From: Alphaproteobacteria bacterium MarineAlpha10_Bin2
GTDB taxonomy: Bacteria > Pseudomonadota > Alphaproteobacteria > UBA828
NCBI GenBank assembly: GCA_002937555.1
Contig: PTKB01000052.1
Location: forward strand, 1-12,086
Direction of reading: 5' to 3'
DNA: 12,086 nt
Positions 1 to 8,670 of this stretch are shown here, one piece after another. The position numbers and the translations under genes are program-made. The notes under the pieces were generated by a model. It had not been told where the DNA came from. It saw only the letters and a program-made list of their open reading frames with translations, and did not search any database. How positions within the stretch are numbered: position 1 is the stretch's first letter; every line of letters begins with the position of its first letter.

Positions 1-60
1 GCGGTGCGCCGCGTGAGCGGGCGGTTGCTTTGAGCGACACCTTGCTGGTGCGGAATGTAG

Positions 61-80
<20 letters not shown>
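1..80 (+). CDS. Possible C-terminal tail of an unidentified gene cut by the left edge
   Basis: Frame 3 is open from the window edge to a TAA at 78-80 and encodes about 25 residues ending in VVGGGWF. I do not recognise a family. The only support is the open frame and a GC-rich hairpin beginning 5 bases after the stop, the usual place for a terminator. Frame 1 also gives a short tail ending in TGA at 31-33, so the choice of frame is uncertain. If real, this gene would converge with the apparent - strand tail ending at 151. Confidence 0.25.
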
Positions 81-2022
<1,942 letters not shown>

Positions 2023-2095
2023 ATTCGGCTTGCCAGACAATGTTCGTGATAGCCTGACGGCAATTTCCGGCGAACCATCTTGGGATCAGGCCCGC

Positions 2096-2896
2096 ATGGC
2101 GAAAGACATCGGTGAGCAAGTCATGCAAGAACTGCTGCGGGCGCTGTCGCGCGACGGAGTCAAGAACAGCGCCAAGATGAACTATGGCCTCAACCTGCTC
2201 GCCCGCTACCGCGCGCGGGAAATCGGCGGCGCACTATACGGCAAGGGCGGCCCACTTGTGCGTACCGGGCCGTTCCGCGGCATGACACTGCTGAACCGTG
2301 CTTCGGAAGGGAATGTCGCGCCGAAACTGCTCGGCTGCTACGAGCAGGAACTCCATGACGTGATCGAGCGCTGCATCGAGACGCCCTATGAATGCGTGGT
2401 GAACGTTGGCTGCGGCGACGGCTATTACGCCGTCGGCTTGGCGCGGCGCATGCCGAAGTCAAAAATCATAGCCTATGACCTGCATGAAGGCCGCCGCGCG
2501 CTGTGCAAGGATGCGGCAGAAGAGAACGGCGTCGGCGCGCGTGTCTCAATGGGCGCGGAATGCGGGACGGCGGAATTGACCGCGTTGGCGGGACGCCGCG
2601 TGTTGGTGATTTGCGATATCGAAGGCGGCGAGCGCGAGTTGCTCGATCCGGAGCAGATTCCGGCACTTAAGGGTTTCGACATTTTGGTGGAATTGCACAA
2701 AAACGTGGACAAGGCGCTGCCGGAGGAAATCATCTCGCGCTTTGCCGAAAGCCACGAAATAGAGCGCATTCAGCATCAAGGCCGCGACCCCACCGCGTTC
2801 AAAGAACTCGAATTTGTTAGTCAGTTCGATCAGTTTCTGGCGCTTTGGGAAGGACGCCAAGGCCCGACGCCCTGGTCGTTCATGCGCGCCAAGTGA
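2096..2896 (+). CDS. Class I SAM-dependent methyltransferase, FkbM-like
   Basis: Predicted 266-residue soluble Rossmann-fold methyltransferase. Motif I, VVNVGCGDGYY (residues 101-111), forms the S-adenosylmethionine loop, and the acidic residue at the end of strand 2 is D128 (IIAYDLHEG). The segment VICDIEGGEREL (171-182) resembles the D-x-E-G-x-E signature of FkbM-type enzymes, which often O-methylate small molecules or sugars. The substrate is unknown. I chose ATG 2096, with AGG at 2088-2090 in a suitable position; the frame stays open upstream to a TTG at 2030, which would add 22 residues. The gene lies 73 bases after aacS on the same strand and may be co-transcribed, but nothing links the functions. 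It converges with ytoQ. Confidence 0.8.
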   Translation: MAKDIGEQVMQELLRALSRDGVKNSAKMNYGLNLLARYRAREIGGALYGKGGPLVRTGPFRGMTLLNRASEGNVAPKLLGCYEQELHDVIERCIETPYECVVNVGCGDGYYAVGLARRMPKSKIIAYDLHEGRRALCKDAAEENGVGARVSMGAECGTAELTALAGRRVLVICDIEGGERELLDPEQIPALKGFDILVELHKNVDKALPEEIISRFAESHEIERIQHQGRDPTAFKELEFVSQFDQFLALWEGRQGPTPWSFMRAK

Positions 2897-2904
2897 AAAC
2901 GTTC

Positions 2905-2926
2905 CGCTGAAACCGGCCCTTCGGCG
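2905..2926. terminator. Weak hairpin between convergent genes
   Basis: CGCTGAA and TTCGGCG can pair over 7 bp with one G-U wobble around the 8-base loop ACCGGCCC. It fills most of the 33-base gap between the methyltransferase stop (2896) and the ytoQ stop (2930). Neither side has a T-tract, so intrinsic termination is doubtful. Confidence 0.22.
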
Positions 2927-2929
2927 ACC

Positions 2930-3394
2930 TTAGCTCGCGAGCCTGCCGTTGATGGCGTAATCGAGAATGCGCACCACCTGATCCGGCGTCTCGGCAACCG
3001 CCATGGCCACGCCGTCGACTTCTTTCAGGGCGTGACCGAGCGCGGGATCGTGAATCGTGACGATGGATTTGCCCTTGGCGGCGGCATATCCAGCATCAAA
3101 GGCGGCATTCCATTGACGGTATTTTTCGCCGAAGCGCACGACCACCACGTCGCTGCGGTCGATCAAGGTCCGCGTGCGAATGGCGTTGACCTTGGCGCCC
3201 TTATTATCGTGCCAAAAAGTCTCCGCTTCCTCGCCGAGGATCGCCACGCCGCAATCATCACTCGATCCATGATCGGTGACGGGAGAAAGGAATTCGACGT
3301 CGAGCCCAGCGTCACTTGCGCCCTGAATGATATCTTCGCGCCACCCGGTGTGGATTTCGCCAGATAGATAGACCGTCCAACTGTTGTCAACCAT
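2930..3394 (-). CDS. ytoQ: YtoQ family protein (DUF2872)
   Basis: A 154-residue cytosolic protein matching the YtoQ family along its whole length. Signatures visible are WTVYLSGEIHTGWRE near the N-terminus, SPVTDHGSSDDCG, the block KVNAIRTRTLIDRSDVVVVR, and KYRQWNAAFDAGYAAAKGK. The fold is related to nucleoside 2-deoxyribosyltransferases, but I know of no established reaction, so no catalytic role is claimed. ATG 3394 is preceded on the - strand by GAGGGAA at ribosome-binding distance and gives the usual family length. The gene stands alone, flanked by a convergent methyltransferase and by a divergent operon whose promoter lies ~170 bases upstream. A strong palindrome in its leader suggests regulation. 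Confidence 0.9.
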   Translation of the reverse strand: MVDNSWTVYLSGEIHTGWREDIIQGASDAGLDVEFLSPVTDHGSSDDCGVAILGEEAETFWHDNKGAKVNAIRTRTLIDRSDVVVVRFGEKYRQWNAAFDAGYAAAKGKSIVTIHDPALGHALKEVDGVAMAVAETPDQVVRILDYAINGRLAS

Positions 3395-3427
3395 TTTCCA
3401 AGTTCCCTCGCCAGTGAAAATTTTGAA

Positions 3428-3444
3428 AACGAATTCAATTCGTT
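3428..3444. promoter_or_regulatory. 17-bp palindrome upstream of ytoQ, candidate operator
   Basis: AACGAATT and AATTCGTT form perfect 8-bp arms around a single C at 3436. Flanking AATTTT (3419-3424) and AAAATT (3450-3455) extend the dyad imperfectly. The palindrome is AT-rich in a GC-rich setting and lies 34-50 bases upstream of the ytoQ start codon. A dimeric repressor site is the natural reading. A leader hairpin is possible, but no T-tract follows in either direction. Confidence 0.45.
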
Positions 3445-3505
3445 ATTGGAAAATTCCATGAGCATGAGCTGCGGTCCGTAAATCGCCGCCCAAACGAAAT
3501 CTAGC

Positions 3506-3534
3506 AGCACAATCAGCGTAACAAAACTGCTCAA
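3506..3534 (-). promoter_or_regulatory. Possible ytoQ promoter
   Basis: On the - strand, TTGAGC (3529-3534) and TGTGCT (3506-3511) are separated by 17 bases. The -10 box is a poor match. Transcription would start near 3500, leaving a leader of about 105 bases that contains the palindrome at 3428-3444. Confidence 0.22.
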
Positions 3535-3561
3535 GCCGAATTTAGTTCAGCGCCATCTTGG

Positions 3562-3590
3562 CTGACGCAAATGATCGCGTGCGCTATGCT
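3562..3590 (+). promoter_or_regulatory. Sigma-70-type promoter of the 3631-5014 operon
   Basis: A -35 box CTGACG (3562-3567) and a -10 box TATGCT (3585-3590) are separated by exactly 17 bases. Both are good matches to housekeeping promoters of alphaproteobacteria. The predicted start near 3597 would make the ATG codons at 3571 and 3586 untranslatable from this promoter, which supports ATG 3631 for the first gene. Confidence 0.5.
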
Positions 3591-3630
3591 GACCGCACAA
3601 TTCTCGCCGGACAAACTCAAGAAATCGGAA

Positions 3631-3867
3631 ATGACCAAACTTGAACCACCCACCAAACATGCACACGCGCTGCCACAACAGAGATTGCTCCTGGAACTGC
3701 TTAATATGTCCGGGGAAATTGCGGTGATGGGCGCCAAGGACGATTCCCTATTGTGGAACACGGTGCACGAATGCCATCGTCACCACTGGATAACCCTGCA
3801 CATATTGTCGGATACCGCGACGACGATTCGATTGGCCAATAGCGGTCGCGACTTACTCAAAAGCTGA
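3631..3867 (+). CDS. Small conserved-looking protein of unknown function, possible winged-helix fold
   Basis: A 78-residue soluble protein with no signal peptide or membrane segment. The core (LLLELLNMSGEIAVMGAKDD, then LLWNTVHECHRHHWITL and TTIRLANSGRDLL) reads as helices followed by a short beta-hairpin. This pattern resembles small winged-helix-like hypothetical proteins I have seen in alphaproteobacteria, but I cannot name a family or function. The open frame extends upstream to ATG 3571, which would give 98 residues. I prefer ATG 3631 because the upstream bases contain a good promoter. The ribosome binding site is weak. The gene lies 23 bases before the DsbA-fold gene and is probably the first gene of that operon. 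Confidence 0.55.
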   Translation: MTKLEPPTKHAHALPQQRLLLELLNMSGEIAVMGAKDDSLLWNTVHECHRHHWITLHILSDTATTIRLANSGRDLLKS

Positions 3868-3890
3868 CCCACCGGACGGACGCCGCAGCA

Positions 3891-4544
3891 GTGCCGCGCA
3901 CAGTCGAAGTTTTTTACTCATTCCGCAGTCCCTACTGTTATTTGGTGACAGACAGGCTGACGTCATTGGCACGCGATTTCGAAGTCGAGGCAAAGATCCG
4001 GCCGGTCTATCCGATAGCCGTACGCGATCCGGAATTCTTTCGCCGGGTGGATCCGCTTTACCGGCCCTATCATCTGCGCGACTCCCTTAGGCTCGCTGAA
4101 TATTTGAATATTCCCTATCGCCGCCCGGTGCCCGATCCCATCGTTCAGGATCTGGAAACGGGCGCGATAGCCGCCGAGCAGCCCTACATCCGCCACATCA
4201 CCCGCATGGCTCAGGCGGCTGCGGAAGCAGGTACGGGTCTCAGCTACAGCGCGGCGGTGATGGCGCTTCTGTGGAATGGCGCGACGGACAATTGGCACCA
4301 AGGCAGCCATCTCTCGGATGCGTGCCGGGTGGCCGGATTGGAATTCGGTGCGCTTGACGGCCGCGCGCGTAACGAGGCCGCCGGGCTCGATGCCGAGATC
4401 GAACGCAATCAAGAAGCGCAGCGCGCCACCGGCCATTGGGGTGTGCCGCTGATGGTGTTCGACGGCGAACCGTTTTATGGCCAAGACCGCTTCGACATGC
4501 TGTGCTGGCGATTGGCGCAACAGGGATTGCGAATAACCAATTAG
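3891..4544 (+). CDS. DsbA-fold protein, 2-hydroxychromene-2-carboxylate isomerase-like
   Basis: A 217-residue cytosolic thioredoxin-fold protein of the DsbA/HCCA-isomerase/kappa-GST group. The N-terminal strand VEVFYSFRSPYCY (residues 5-17) carries S13 at the position of the glutathione-activating serine of kappa-class enzymes, with no CxxC. A helical insertion fills the middle, and the C-terminal GVPLMVF (184-190) holds the cis-proline P186, followed by FYGQDRFDML. Known relatives isomerise aromatic-ring degradation intermediates using glutathione, but many homologues are uncharacterised, so the substrate is open. The start is GTG 3891, preceded by GGACGG; the length fits the family. Its stop is separated by 11 bases from the RidA start, so the two are co-transcribed. 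Confidence 0.85.
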   Translation: MPRTVEVFYSFRSPYCYLVTDRLTSLARDFEVEAKIRPVYPIAVRDPEFFRRVDPLYRPYHLRDSLRLAEYLNIPYRRPVPDPIVQDLETGAIAAEQPYIRHITRMAQAAAEAGTGLSYSAAVMALLWNGATDNWHQGSHLSDACRVAGLEFGALDGRARNEAAGLDAEIERNQEAQRATGHWGVPLMVFDGEPFYGQDRFDMLCWRLAQQGLRITN

Positions 4545-4547
4545 GAG
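4543..4547 (+). promoter_or_regulatory. Ribosome binding site of the RidA-family gene
   Basis: AGGAG overlaps the stop codon (TAG, 4542-4544) of the preceding gene and lies 8 bases before ATG 4556. It decides this start over the out-of-frame ATG at 4551 and the longer open frame that begins at 4436 inside the upstream gene. Confidence 0.7.
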
Positions 4548-4555
4548 AAGATGAC

Positions 4556-5014
4556 ATGCAAATCGAAGAAAAGATTAAGTCCCTCGGACTTGTGCTTTCT
4601 CCACCACCGTCACCGGCCGGAAACTATATCGGCGCCGTTACCTACGGCAAACTTGTATACCTCGCCGGACACGGGCCGAGCGACGCGGATGGAAACTACC
4701 GCAAAGGCAAAGTGCCGACTGAAGTATCGCTCGATGAAGCCTACGAAGCAGCGCGCATGGTCGGCCTCAACATGCTGTCGACGCTGAAAACCGAGATTGG
4801 CGATCTCGACCGGGTACGCCGCTTCGTCAAGGTTCTCGGCATGGTCAATGCCGAGCCCGATTTCGAGATGCAGCCCAAGGTGATCAATGGGTTTAGCGAC
4901 CTGATGGTCGAAATCTTCGGCGACCCAGGACGTTGTGCCCGCTCGGCGGTCGGACTGGGCTCATTGCCGTTTCAAATTCCGGTGGAAATCGAAGCGATCG
5001 TCGAATTGAAGTAG
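4556..5014 (+). CDS. RidA/YjgF/UK114 family protein
   Basis: A 152-residue trimer-forming RidA-family protein. RidA proper hydrolyses reactive enamines/imines released by PLP enzymes. This one belongs to the slightly longer YjgF-like branch, as seen in MQIEEKIKSLGLVL at the start, LVYLAGHGP at 33-41, and CARSAVGLGSLPF and VEIEAIVEL near the end. R129 sits where the carboxylate-binding arginine of RidA lies, and E144/E146 are in the conserved VEIE stretch, so deaminase-type chemistry is possible. A strong AGGAG fixes the start. It is the last gene of the operon with the DsbA-fold protein and converges with the flavin hydroxylase gene, whose stop is 28 bases away. The pairing suggests handling of a reactive intermediate, but this is inferred. 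Confidence 0.88.
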   Translation: MQIEEKIKSLGLVLSPPPSPAGNYIGAVTYGKLVYLAGHGPSDADGNYRKGKVPTEVSLDEAYEAARMVGLNMLSTLKTEIGDLDRVRRFVKVLGMVNAEPDFEMQPKVINGFSDLMVEIFGDPGRCARSAVGLGSLPFQIPVEIEAIVELK

Positions 5015-5042
5015 CGCTTTGGGTCCGTGCGGCGCCTTGGCG

Positions 5043-6227
5043 CTATACGCTGGCGTCGAGGGTCGGCAGGCCGAGCAGCACGCGGCCGTAATTGGAGCCG
5101 TTGATATCCCAATTCTGGGTCATATGCGCCTGGGCGCATTTGGTATCGCGGTAGGCGCGTGAGATCGGGTGGTTGTCGTAGAGCCCGGCGCCGCCGGCGA
5201 GCGAAAACAGGATTTCGACCGCGCGCGCAGCGAGATTGCCGGCAAATGTCGCATCGCCGCGCATGCGGCTCTTGCCCTCGATATCCAATATACCGCCCGC
5301 TTCAGCCACCGCCATCGCCTCATCGGCACAGGCATAGAGCAGCACTCGTGCCGCGTTCAGCGCGGCGGCGGCCTCGCCGATTTTGATCTGCGTCGTGCCG
5401 TAATCGATGACCCGCTGACCGGTAACGCGCCCCGTGCGCGATCGTGTCCGCTCGAGGAAATCGTCGAATGTCGCCCGCGCGTGGCCGTAAGCGGTCGAGG
5501 ACTGAACAACGGAAAACATGGAGAAGGTGCCGAGGCGATAGAGCGGCCCGGTGTTCACTTTAGCGCCCGGCGATTCTCCGAATTTCGTTTGGTCCACCGT
5601 CATCGTACGGTGGGTCGGAATAAACAGGTCCTCGACCGAGACATCGTTGCTGCCGGTCCCCTTGAGACCCATGGTGTGCCAGGTATCGTGGACCGTCAGC
5701 AGTTCGCACGGTAGCGCAAACATCAGGGATTCTCGCTTTTCGCTCTGCTCGAAGCCTGAAAGGATGCACCAATCGGCGCTCATGACGCCGCTGGCAAACG
5801 GCCAGCGCCCGGTGAGGCGCCAGCCGCCATCTACCGGCACCGCCTTGCCGCAGCCCGGGATCAGCACGCCGCAGACAAACGCGCCGGGCTTGTCGCCCCA
5901 CATGTCATGCTGCGTTTCCGCCGGAAATTGTCCGATCATGTAATTGTGGATGGTGTATTGCGCCAGAACCCAACCGGTCGAGGCACAGGCCCCGGCAATA
6001 GTGCTGATGACATCCACCAGACCACCGAAATGCGCCTCGGCGCCGCCATAGGCCGCCGGTTGCAAGACCCGGTTCAGACCGGCGTCGCGCAGCTCATTGA
6101 CGGTTTCTTCCGGCAACTGGCGCAGGCGCTCGGTTTCCTCCACGCGGGCGCGAATTCCCGGGACAAGTTCTTGCGCGCGCGCTTTCAATTCTTCGCGCGT
6201 TCCGACAACGGTCTCGGCTTTGGCCAT
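5043..6227 (-). CDS. Acyl-CoA-dehydrogenase-fold flavin-dependent hydroxylase (HpaB/HsaA-like)
   Basis: A 394-residue cytosolic flavoprotein with the acyl-CoA dehydrogenase fold. The N-terminal helical domain contains LRDAGLNRVLQPAAYGGAE, the middle beta domain GWRLTGRWPFASG and WHTMGLKGTGSNDVSVED, and the C-terminal helical domain HPISRAYRDTKCAQAH. This pattern fits the two-component monooxygenase branch (HsaA, pigment-production and DszC-like hydroxylases), which uses reduced flavin from a partner reductase, better than true acyl-CoA dehydrogenases. No reductase is in the window. I chose ATG 6227, with GGAG at 6237-6240, over an upstream in-frame ATG at 6266 that adds 13 unrelated residues. 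It lies 66 bases downstream of the medium molybdopterin subunit on the same strand and is probably the last gene of that operon. The substrate is unknown. Confidence 0.82.
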   Translation of the reverse strand: MAKAETVVGTREELKARAQELVPGIRARVEETERLRQLPEETVNELRDAGLNRVLQPAAYGGAEAHFGGLVDVISTIAGACASTGWVLAQYTIHNYMIGQFPAETQHDMWGDKPGAFVCGVLIPGCGKAVPVDGGWRLTGRWPFASGVMSADWCILSGFEQSEKRESLMFALPCELLTVHDTWHTMGLKGTGSNDVSVEDLFIPTHRTMTVDQTKFGESPGAKVNTGPLYRLGTFSMFSVVQSSTAYGHARATFDDFLERTRSRTGRVTGQRVIDYGTTQIKIGEAAAALNAARVLLYACADEAMAVAEAGGILDIEGKSRMRGDATFAGNLAARAVEILFSLAGGAGLYDNHPISRAYRDTKCAQAHMTQNWDINGSNYGRVLLGLPTLDASV

Positions 6228-6260
6228 GGCATGCGTCTCCGAACTGCAGAATCGAATGTA

Positions 6261-6270
6261 CTGCATGCAG
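6261..6270. promoter_or_regulatory. Short perfect palindrome before the flavin hydroxylase gene
   Basis: CTGCATGCAG is a perfect 10-bp dyad in the 66-base gap between the medium molybdopterin subunit and the hydroxylase. A second CTGCAG half-match lies at 6244-6249. On the - strand, TATGCT and TACATT nearby could serve as -10 boxes. A 10-bp dyad is not rare by chance, so an operator or internal promoter is only a suggestion. Confidence 0.2.
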
Positions 6271-6293
6271 CATAACGGAACAGCGCCCGGCGA

Positions 6294-7304
6294 TCAGGTG
6301 GCGTTTGCGGCCTTTTCGTCAAGCGCACGAAGCACCACTTCCGGCGTTACCGGAATCCGCGTGATGCGAACGCCGAGCGCATTGTTGATGGCGTTGACGA
6401 TGGCCGGAATCGGGCTGTTAGTCACCATCTCGCCGACGCCCTTGGCGCCGAAGGGGCCGTTTCTGGAGGCGATTTCAAGCACCTCGCACTCGACGCTGGG
6501 CATGTCGGCCGCACCCGGCATGACATAGCTTTGAAAATCCCCGGGCGCGTGATCGATGGCCGGATAATAGGGCGCGGTGGTCTCTTGTAGCGCATGCCCC
6601 ATACCCATCCAGGCGCCGCCCACAATCTGCCCCTTGACCAAGGCCGGATTGACCTGCTGACCGACCTCATAGGCGCTCTTGAAGCCCAGTACCTCTACGT
6701 TGCCGGTCTCGGTATCGACCTCGACTTCGGCCACGGTGCAGGCGTGGGCCTGGGTCGAATCCGGATCGCTTTCGCCGGTCTCAGGATCCATCGGGCTCGG
6801 GGTTTTCAAGAATATGCCGCGTCCGGATATCGTTTTGCCAAGCTCGAAATGCGCGGCGCCGGCGGTCTCAGCGACCGAAATGGCCTTTTCCTCAACGCCT
6901 TTGACATGGATATTGCCTTGGCCGTCGGTCTCCAGATCCTCGACGCTGACTTCCAACTTTTCGGCGGCGACTTCCAACATGGCCTGGCGCGCCTCCGCCG
7001 CCGCCATGATCACCGCATTGCCGGCCCGGTGCGTGGTGCGGCTAGCGAAAGTGCCGGTGCAATGGGGGCCGGTGTCGGTATCGCCGGTGTCGACGATCAC
7101 CGTATCCAAGGGCACGCCCAGGGTCTCGGCGGCAATTTGCGCCAAGATTGTTTTCAGGCCCTGGCCGAGGTCGACGCTCGACATGGTGACGACAAAGTTG
7201 CCGGACGTGGTGGCGTGAACCAAAGACTGGGTCGGGTCGCCGCCCAAATGCATGCCGGTCGGATAGTTCACGGCGGCAAAGCCGGTTCCGCGTAATTTAC
7301 TCAT
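6294..7304 (-). CDS. Molybdenum hydroxylase, medium molybdopterin-binding subunit (NdhM-like; C-terminal half of a split subunit)
   Basis: A 336-residue protein equal to the second molybdopterin-binding domain of xanthine-dehydrogenase-family large subunits. GQG (47-49) in SSVDLGQGLKT contacts the cofactor, FASRTTHRAGNAV (86-98) is another pterin-contact region, and GAKGVGE (286-292) carries the catalytic base E292 conserved across the family. There is no hammerhead or first cofactor domain; these are in the preceding gene. The start is ATG 7304, one base after the TGA of the large subunit (7308-7306). Its ribosome binding site (AAAGGCAGG, spacing 5) lies inside the last codons of that gene, so translation is coupled. 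An intact enzyme would need both halves plus the 2Fe-2S and FAD subunits. The frame is open further upstream, so a single-base frameshift in a once-fused gene cannot be fully excluded. Confidence 0.85.
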   Translation of the reverse strand: MSKLRGTGFAAVNYPTGMHLGGDPTQSLVHATTSGNFVVTMSSVDLGQGLKTILAQIAAETLGVPLDTVIVDTGDTDTGPHCTGTFASRTTHRAGNAVIMAAAEARQAMLEVAAEKLEVSVEDLETDGQGNIHVKGVEEKAISVAETAGAAHFELGKTISGRGIFLKTPSPMDPETGESDPDSTQAHACTVAEVEVDTETGNVEVLGFKSAYEVGQQVNPALVKGQIVGGAWMGMGHALQETTAPYYPAIDHAPGDFQSYVMPGAADMPSVECEVLEIASRNGPFGAKGVGEMVTNSPIPAIVNAINNALGVRITRIPVTPEVVLRALDEKAANAT

Positions 7305-7305
7305 T

Positions 7306-8655
7306 TCAACCTGCCTTTCGGTCGAGGGAAGACATTTTTTGAAACTCTTCCGGCAATTGTTTGCCCGCCAGTTTGGCGGCCGCCAGGATGGTTTCCACCA
7401 TGCCGGCATCCTCGACTTCCTTCTGATGCGATTTCATATCGCCTTCGCGGTAGGCGTTGATCAACCGTAGCTCCCACGGATCCATACCGATGGTCTCGGC
7501 AACCTTGTCCATCTGCACTTCGAGGGCAAAGGAGCCCGCCATGACACCGAAGCCGCGCATGGCGTTGGACGGCGTGCGATTGGTGAACACCACGATTGAA
7601 TCGATCCACACGTTGGGAATCGTGTAAGGCCCGGGCATGTGGCCGCAATGCTTCATGCCGCCATAGGAACTGAAGCGCAAATAGGCGCCTGAATCCTGAT
7701 AGGTGGTGATCTTGCGGGCAATGATGCGCCCGTCATTCATAACGCCATCTTTGATCTCGACGCGCCATGCCGATCGGGAAGACGATACCCGCATCTCCTC
7801 CTCGCGGGTGTATTTGAACTTGACCGGCCGCCCGGTCCGCATGGCGGCTAGGGTCGTGATCGGCTCGGGCTGAAGATCGACCTTGCCGCCGAAGCCGCCG
7901 CCGACCGTACCGCCGATAAACCGCAACTTGCTGGTCGGCACGCCAAGAATGTCCGCCGTCACATCGAGAGAAAATTGCAGCCCCTGCGTGTTGCTGTAGA
8001 CCGTAATTCGGCCGTCGCCGCCTTCCGGTACCGCGATGCAGCCGTTGGTCTCTAACGGCGCCTGCTCGATGGGCTGGGTTTGATACACGTCTTCGACAAT
8101 ATGATCGGCTTCGGCGAACGCCTTTTCGACATCGCCATAGCGTACTTGCGCCGCGCGGTGATTATCCGGAAAGATGTAGTGATTGTTGGGCCAATGGTCG
8201 GTGACAACTGGCGCGCCGTCCTTAAGCGCCTCCATAATGTCGAACACCGCCGGCAGCTCTTCGTAGTCGACCTTCACCTTGGCGGCTGCCGCTTCGGCCT
8301 GTTTGGGCGTCTCGGCGATCACCGCCACCACGGATTCGCCTTTCCAGCGCACCTTTTCGAACGCGAGCACGGATTCATCCTCCGGGCCCACGCCCACGCC
8401 GGCCAGCCCGTTGTATTTTTTCTTACCGGGCAAATCCTCGTGCGTCAAAACGCAGACAACACCGGCGGATGATTTCGCCTCCGAAGTATCGATATTCAGT
8501 ATCTTGGCGTGAGGATAGATGCTGCGATGCATTTTCAAATGCAGCATCCTGGGCACGCGGATATCCTCGTAATAGACCGTTTCGCCGGTCACATGTGTGT
8601 CGAGGTCGCGCAGCTTCACCGGCTGCCCGACAATTTTCAGATCCTTGATTGCCAT
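7306..8655 (-). CDS. Molybdenum hydroxylase, large molybdopterin-binding subunit (NdhL-like; N-terminal half of a split subunit)
   Basis: A 449-residue protein covering the a/b hammerhead domain (about 15-135) and the first molybdopterin-binding domain. Signatures are the glycine loop GGGFGGK (252-258), TGRPVKFKYTREEEM and NAMRGFG (364-370). The protein stops at LDRKAG just after this domain, whereas fused family members run on to about 750-790 residues. Aligned by eye with bovine xanthine oxidase, the substrate-binding Glu802 (GGFGGKE) is valine here and Arg880 falls on a lysine, so xanthine is an unlikely substrate. ATG 8655 has a GGGAAGG-type ribosome binding site and lies 15 bases after the 2Fe-2S gene. 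With the next gene it makes 785 residues, the size of one normal subunit. The large/medium division resembles nicotinate dehydrogenase. Confidence 0.87.
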   Translation of the reverse strand: MAIKDLKIVGQPVKLRDLDTHVTGETVYYEDIRVPRMLHLKMHRSIYPHAKILNIDTSEAKSSAGVVCVLTHEDLPGKKKYNGLAGVGVGPEDESVLAFEKVRWKGESVVAVIAETPKQAEAAAAKVKVDYEELPAVFDIMEALKDGAPVVTDHWPNNHYIFPDNHRAAQVRYGDVEKAFAEADHIVEDVYQTQPIEQAPLETNGCIAVPEGGDGRITVYSNTQGLQFSLDVTADILGVPTSKLRFIGGTVGGGFGGKVDLQPEPITTLAAMRTGRPVKFKYTREEEMRVSSSRSAWRVEIKDGVMNDGRIIARKITTYQDSGAYLRFSSYGGMKHCGHMPGPYTIPNVWIDSIVVFTNRTPSNAMRGFGVMAGSFALEVQMDKVAETIGMDPWELRLINAYREGDMKSHQKEVEDAGMVETILAAAKLAGKQLPEEFQKMSSLDRKAG

Positions 8656-8670
8656 CGCTCTGACCTTCCC

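Noticed and set aside
3163..3534. - strand open frame beginning with a hydrophobic, membrane-like stretch
   Set aside because: The hydrophobic start lies in the ytoQ leader, and the rest is only an out-of-frame shadow of ytoQ. It uses a TTG start with no ribosome binding site.
3531..3761. 76-codon - strand open frame opposite the small 3631-3867 gene
   Set aside because: It is antisense to a more protein-like + strand frame that has a good promoter and continues into an operon. Its translation shows no recognisable motif.
4436..4555. 40-residue N-terminal extension of the RidA-family protein
   Set aside because: It overlaps the coding end of the DsbA-fold gene, is Arg/Pro-rich and unlike the family. 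AGGAG at 4543-4547 points to ATG 4556.
5015..5042. Imperfect inverted repeat between the RidA and flavin hydroxylase stops
   Set aside because: AGCGC/GCGCT ends pair, but three mismatches follow and there is no T-tract, so termination is not supported.
5169..5714. 181-codon + strand open frame inside the flavin hydroxylase
   Set aside because: Antisense shadow of a clear family member, with no motif and low-complexity Arg/His-rich composition.
6594..7295. 233-codon + strand open frame opposite the medium molybdopterin subunit
   Set aside because: Shadow of a gene with conserved cofactor motifs. Long antisense frames are common in GC-rich genes.
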